Origin: Bacillota bacterium
Lineage (GTDB): Bacteria > Bacillota > Clostridia > Peptostreptococcales > Anaerovoracaceae
Assembly (NCBI GenBank): GCA_021443825.1
Contig: JABUTE010000131.1
Location: 1 to 9,136 of the forward strand
Length of the DNA stretch: 9,136 nucleotides
Direction of reading: 5' to 3'
A program made the position numbers and the translations under genes. The notes under the pieces are model-generated. The model saw only the letters and a program-made list of their open reading frames with translations. It was not told the origin of the DNA and did no database searches. This document shows positions 6,499 to 9,136 of this stretch, piece by piece. How positions within the stretch are numbered: the stretch's first letter is position 1; the number at the start of each line of letters is the position of its first letter.

Positions 6499-6521
6499 TC
6501 TATGCCTTCTTCTATGCCTTC
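6498..6521 (-). repeat. Perfect 12-bp tandem duplication at the ybeY/era junction
   Basis: TTCTATGCCTTC on the plus strand occurs at 6498-6509 and again at 6510-6521. On the minus strand each copy carries the GAAGG of a ribosome binding site and a TAG. The upstream copy supplies the ybeY stop codon, and the downstream copy supplies the ribosome binding site for era and overlaps the first base of its start codon. Confidence 0.9.
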
Positions 6522-6976
6522 CTGGTAAGACCGAGGGCGGTCATTACCTGTTCTTCCCGTGCGCGCATTTCTGTTTTATCGTCATCGGTCATATGATCAT
6601 AGCCCAGCAGGTGAAGAACGCTGTGGGTAAACAGATAGATCAGCTCCCGCTCATAGCTGTGGCCGAACTCCTCGGCCTGCTCTCTCGCCTTCTCGGCGCA
6701 GATGACCACATCGCCCAGCGTCAGCTCTTCGTCTTCATCCAAAAGGATGTCTTCGTCCGTATCGTATTGGGGAAACGACAGCACATCGGTGACAGAATCC
6801 ACATTACGGTAATCCCGGTTCAGCTGGCGGATCTCCTCTTTTCCCACGAAGGTGACGGAAATGCTGGTATTCTCGGTTTCGTAACCGTCGTTTTCCAGGC
6901 AGAGCACCGCGGCTTTCTGCATAGTATCGGCCGTCTTATCATCAGGACGGGTATCCTCATCAAAATAAATGATCAT
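6512..6976 (-). CDS. ybeY: Endoribonuclease YbeY (rRNA maturation factor)
   Basis: A metal-dependent RNase that takes part in 16S rRNA 3'-end maturation and ribosome quality control. The 154-residue length is typical of the UPF0054 family. The hallmark H-x3-H-x5-H motif is HSVLHLLGYDH with His118, His122 and His128 as zinc ligands. The upstream NRDYRNVDSVTDVLSFP segment (53-69) contains the conserved arginine and the strand that follows it, and LGDVVI (87-92) is also conserved. ATG 6976-6974 has GAGGAA six bases upstream, within the end of phoH. It is three bases from phoH and 13 from era, as in many Bacillota, where these genes form one operon. Confidence 0.96.
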   Translation of the reverse strand: MIIYFDEDTRPDDKTADTMQKAAVLCLENDGYETENTSISVTFVGKEEIRQLNRDYRNVDSVTDVLSFPQYDTDEDILLDEDEELTLGDVVICAEKAREQAEEFGHSYERELIYLFTHSVLHLLGYDHMTDDDKTEMRAREEQVMTALGLTRKA

Positions 6977-6979
6977 CGG

Positions 6980-7948
6980 TTATTCCTCTTCCCATTCGGG
7001 ATGGCGCTGAAGATAGCGGTCGTAGGCATTGACGATGCGTCTGACCAGGGGATGGCGCACCACATCGGAGTCGGTGAGCCTGCAGAAGGCGATGCCGTTT
7101 ACTCCGTCGAGAATGCGCATGGCATCCACCAGACCGGAGCGCTTTCCTCTGGGAAGGTCGATCTGGGTGATATCGCCGGTGACGATGATCTTGGAGCCGA
7201 AGCCCATGCGGGTAAGAAACATCTTCATCTGCTCCTTGGTGGCATTCTGCGCCTCGTCTAAAATAATGAAGGAATTATCCAGCGTGCGCCCTCTCATATA
7301 AGCAAGAGGAACCACCTCGATGGTCTCTTTTTCTTTCAGACGCAGGGTCGCCTCTCTTCCCAGCACATCGTACAGGGCATCGTACAGAGGCCGCAGATAA
7401 GGATCCACCTTTTCCTGCAGATCACCGGGAAGAAAGCCCAGCTTTTCGCCGGCCTCCACGGCAGGACGGGCCAGGATCAGCTTTTCCACATCCTTGCTTT
7501 TTAAGGCATTGCAGGCCATTGCAACCGCGATATAGGTTTTACCGGTGCCTGCCGGCCCTATTCCAAATGTGATATCGTTCTTTTTGATGGCCTCGACGTA
7601 ATCCTTCTGACCGATGGTCTTTGCCTTGATGGGTTTTCCTCTGTGGGTAAAGCAGATCACGTCTTTGGAAAGATTGCTGTCACTGTACGAGATGCCCTCT
7701 TTGGAAAGGGAGATGATATACTCCACCTTCTGCTCGTCGAGCACCTGTCCGCTTTCCACCACCCGAAACATTTCGGTAATGACGGTCGAAGCCCGTTCGG
7801 CCTCCTCGCCGCTGATGATGATCTGATCGCCTCGCTGGGCGATCTGCACATGACAGTCGTTTTCCACTTTTTTCAGATTTGAATCAAATACGCCGAATAC
7901 TTCCTCCGCAGATGCGGTAACACCCGGCGTAAACCTGAGTTCGCTCAA
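6980..7948 (-). CDS. phoH: PhoH-family ATPase
   Basis: A cytoplasmic P-loop NTPase of the PhoH/PhoL family, thought from its constant pairing with ybeY to act in RNA metabolism. The exact reaction is not settled. The 322-residue chain has a small KH-like N-terminal domain (about 10-65, including HVQIAQRGDQIIISGEE). The ATPase domain follows, with Walker A GPAGTGKT (131-138), RPAVEAGEKLGFLPG (161-175), Walker B FIILDEAQN (227-235) and VTGDITQIDLP (256-266). The start is TTG at 7948-7946, chosen because AGGAGG at 7960-7955 is six bases upstream. It is the first gene after the rpsU terminator and the head of the phoH-ybeY-era-recO-DUF4342-glyS chain. I see no separate promoter between the rpsU terminator and this start. 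Confidence 0.95.
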   Translation of the reverse strand: MSELRFTPGVTASAEEVFGVFDSNLKKVENDCHVQIAQRGDQIIISGEEAERASTVITEMFRVVESGQVLDEQKVEYIISLSKEGISYSDSNLSKDVICFTHRGKPIKAKTIGQKDYVEAIKKNDITFGIGPAGTGKTYIAVAMACNALKSKDVEKLILARPAVEAGEKLGFLPGDLQEKVDPYLRPLYDALYDVLGREATLRLKEKETIEVVPLAYMRGRTLDNSFIILDEAQNATKEQMKMFLTRMGFGSKIIVTGDITQIDLPRGKRSGLVDAMRILDGVNGIAFCRLTDSDVVRHPLVRRIVNAYDRYLQRHPEWEEE

Positions 7949-7954
7949 AGAATT

Positions 7955-7960
7955 CCTCCT
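7955..7960 (-). promoter_or_regulatory. Strong ribosome binding site deciding the TTG start of phoH
   Basis: A full AGGAGG lies six bases before the TTG and only six bases after the T-run of the rpsU terminator. It is the main reason to accept TTG as the start. Confidence 0.88.
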
Positions 7961-7966
7961 GCTTGC

Positions 7967-7995
7967 AAAAAGAGCCTGCCAAACAGGCAGGCTCT
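7967..7995 (-). terminator. Intrinsic terminator after rpsU
   Basis: AGAGCCTGCC (7971-7980) pairs perfectly with 7986-7995, giving a 10-bp G+C-rich stem and a five-base loop. On the minus strand the stem runs straight into a five-T tract (7971-7967). It should end most rpsU transcripts, with any read-through entering phoH. Confidence 0.92.
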
Positions 7996-8006
7996 CGCTT
8001 TTTTGA

Positions 8007-8189
8007 TTAATATCTCTTGTTCGCCTTCTTGCGTGCTGCTTCAGACTTCTTCTTACGCTTTACGCTGGGCTTTTCGTAGTGCTCTCTTTTTCTGAGCTCG
8101 GACATGACGCCGTCTCTAGCACAAGAACGCTTGAATCTCTTGAGTGCGCTCTCAAGGTTTTCGCCTTCCTTTACAACTACCTGTGCCAT
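8007..8189 (-). CDS. rpsU: Small ribosomal subunit protein bS21
   Basis: A 60-residue, strongly basic component of the 30S subunit that sits near the anti-Shine-Dalgarno end of 16S rRNA. The N-terminus MAQVVVKEGENLESALKRFK and the middle motif RSCARDGVMSELRKREHYEKPS are typical. The C-terminal 20 residues are almost all Lys, Arg and Ala (KRKKKSEAARKKANKRY). The ATG at 8189-8187 is chosen over an in-frame ATG 17 codons upstream, because a near-perfect anti-16S complement lies before it and the upstream codon falls at the predicted transcription start. It has its own promoter and terminator, so it is probably monocistronic for most transcripts. Confidence 0.97.
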   Translation of the reverse strand: MAQVVVKEGENLESALKRFKRSCARDGVMSELRKREHYEKPSVKRKKKSEAARKKANKRY

Positions 8190-8197
8190 TACTGCAT

Positions 8198-8207
8198 TCA
8201 CCTCCTT
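8198..8207 (-). promoter_or_regulatory. Extended ribosome binding site of rpsU
   Basis: AAGGAGGTGA matches ten bases of the usual 16S anti-Shine-Dalgarno complement and lies eight bases before the ATG. It is the longest such match in the window, consistent with high S21 output and with S21's position next to that rRNA segment. Confidence 0.88.
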
Positions 8208-8245
8208 GCCATCCGGACTGTTTGCCGGTCTTAAAAACATAGAGC

Positions 8246-8274
8246 ATTATACACTGTTCTGCCTTATCAGGCAA
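8246..8274 (-). promoter_or_regulatory. Sigma-A-type promoter of rpsU
   Basis: On the minus strand TTGCCT (8274-8269) and a perfect TATAAT (8251-8246) are separated by 17 bases. The DNA just upstream (AAAATATTTC and a T5 run) is A+T-rich, like an UP element. Transcription should begin near 8239 and give a leader of about 50 bases. That leader contains CCGG at 8228-8225 and 8216-8213, which can form a short hairpin. Confidence 0.82.
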
Positions 8275-8316
8275 GAAATATTTTCAGATTTGTGCAAAAA
8301 TGTTTTGCAGCGATGA

Positions 8317-9136
8317 TTATACGGTGGGCTGGGGCATAACACCCTTGGGGATGGGGCACTGGTAGCCGCCGGGCTCTCTCTGCTTCAGCTCTTCCTTGGC
8401 CTTTTCCAGGACCTCGGGCATGTGGAACAGATCGATGACGGTCGCACCCATGACCTCGCCTGCATAGTAGGTTCTCTTCTTGGATGCGGAGCCGATGCCC
8501 TGCGCAACATTCTGCCAGGAATGACCGGGGGATCTGCTTGCCCAGGTTGCGGTGTGTACCTGTGCGGTGGGGCATACCCAGGAAACATCGGAAACGTCGG
8601 TGGAGCCTGCCATGGCGGGGCCTTCGACCAGAGGCATTACGAAATCGAAATCGTCTGCCTTGCACTTTTCGATGAAGGCGGCTCTTTCGTCGAGAGACAT
8701 GGTCGCCAGAATGTGGGGCTTGGGCATGAAGGGTGCCTCTACGGTGCTGTTGATCTTCTTTACGTAAGCCATCTCCTCTTCGGTGAGCGCAGGAATGGGC
8801 AGCTCGCAAAGGTTCTTGTACATGACCTCGTTAAGGGTGGTATTGATGATGCAGTTGGAGCAGCCCTTCATGAAGACGCGGGTCAGCTTGGTCTCGGTCA
8901 TGAGAGCGGCGCCTTCGGCGATCTTGTCGACTCTGGCAGCCAGTGCCTTAACGGCATCATTCTTGGGGGAACGGATCAGATAGATGGCTTCTGCGTGGGC
9001 CTGAACGACGTTGGGAGACTTGCCGCCGGTCTCGGTGATGGCATAGTGGACTCTTGCATCGGAGGGCATATGCTCTCTTAAGAACTGGGTTCCCATGTTC
9101 ATCAGCTCAAGGGCATCCAGAGCGGAGCGGCCGTGC
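8317..9136 (-). CDS. M20-family amidohydrolase, AbgB-like, 5' end outside window
   Basis: Only the C-terminal 272 or so residues are present; the frame stays open to the right edge, starting HGRSALDALELMNMG (9135-9091). Peptidase M20 enzymes are zinc hydrolases of amide bonds. This sequence resembles the AbgB branch (p-aminobenzoyl-glutamate hydrolase subunit B and relatives). The segment VHYAITETGGKSPNVVQAHA (9048-8989) belongs to the inserted dimerisation domain. GSTDVSDVSW (8607-8578) and PGHSWQ (around 8526-8509) are the conserved catalytic-domain motifs expected to contribute metal or active-site residues. It ends with TAA 43 bases before the rpsU promoter. No clear terminator separates them; only a T-rich palindrome is seen. 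Substrate cannot be stated. It is not functionally tied to its neighbours. Confidence 0.88.
   Translation of the reverse strand, partial: HGRSALDALELMNMGTQFLREHMPSDARVHYAITETGGKSPNVVQAHAEAIYLIRSPKNDAVKALAARVDKIAEGAALMTETKLTRVFMKGCSNCIINTTLNEVMYKNLCELPIPALTEEEMAYVKKINSTVEAPFMPKPHILATMSLDERAAFIEKCKADDFDFVMPLVEGPAMAGSTDVSDVSWVCPTAQVHTATWASRSPGHSWQNVAQGIGSASKKRTYYAGEVMGATVIDLFHMPEVLEKAKEELKQREPGGYQCPIPKGVMPQPTV

Noticed and set aside
5665..7261. Long plus-strand frames opposite era, ybeY and phoH
   Set aside because: All three opposite genes have intact diagnostic motifs and good ribosome binding sites; the plus-strand frames have none.
8190..8240. 17-residue upstream extension of S21
   Set aside because: Its ATG coincides with the predicted transcription start and the extension covers the ribosome binding site of the normal start.
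8293..8309. TGCAAAA/TTTTGCA palindrome as terminator of the amidohydrolase
   Set aside because: The stem is A+T-rich and its T residues lie in the stem itself, with no T-run after it; it may only be part of the A+T-rich rpsU upstream DNA.
8422..9081. 219-residue Gly-rich plus-strand frame
   Set aside because: It is antisense to the M20 amidohydrolase, which continues in frame to the window edge with family motifs.

Overview
The window reads as ordinary chromosomal core of a low-redundancy Bacillota genome, most likely class Clostridia. This rests on gene content and order: rpsU, phoH, ybeY, era and recO in tandem, a single-chain GlyRS, a DUF4342 protein, strong AGGAGG-type ribosome binding sites and a TTG start. 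A genus cannot be named from the sequence alone. No tRNA, rRNA, CRISPR array, insertion sequence or phage gene is visible.

Layout. Positions 1-398 are an A+T-rich intergenic region. It may hold the first codons of a divergent gene at the left edge, plus candidate promoters. A PLP-dependent class I aminotransferase (399-1592, plus strand) follows. It ends at a strong bidirectional terminator (1644-1680) shared with the convergent proC gene. Everything from 1720 to the right edge is on the minus strand. In transcription order it is: the 3' part of an M20-family amidohydrolase (runs off the right edge), a clear promoter, rpsU, a terminator, phoH, ybeY, era, recO, a DUF4342 protein, glyS, a terminator-like hairpin, and proC.

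How the genes fit together. phoH to glyS is a tight operon with junctions of 0-24 nt and one stop codon directly abutting a start codon (era/recO). It combines rRNA maturation and ribosome assembly (YbeY, Era, probably PhoH), DNA recombination repair (RecO) and tRNA charging (GlyRS). rpsU sits just upstream behind its own promoter and terminator. I see no separate phoH promoter, so the operon may depend on read-through from rpsU. proC makes proline, and the aminotransferase moves amino groups; these two converge on a shared terminator rather than forming an operon.

The part least explained by known biology is the DUF4342 gene between recO and glyS. After its UBA-like and DUF4342 N-terminal half, it carries eight 11-residue repeats that predict an amphipathic helix of the kind seen in synuclein, apolipoprotein and LEA-like proteins, and then an acidic tail with cysteines. 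Two of the 22-residue blocks are recent duplicates at the DNA level. I did not find an undescribed multi-gene system here. The other findings are local regulatory or junction details.
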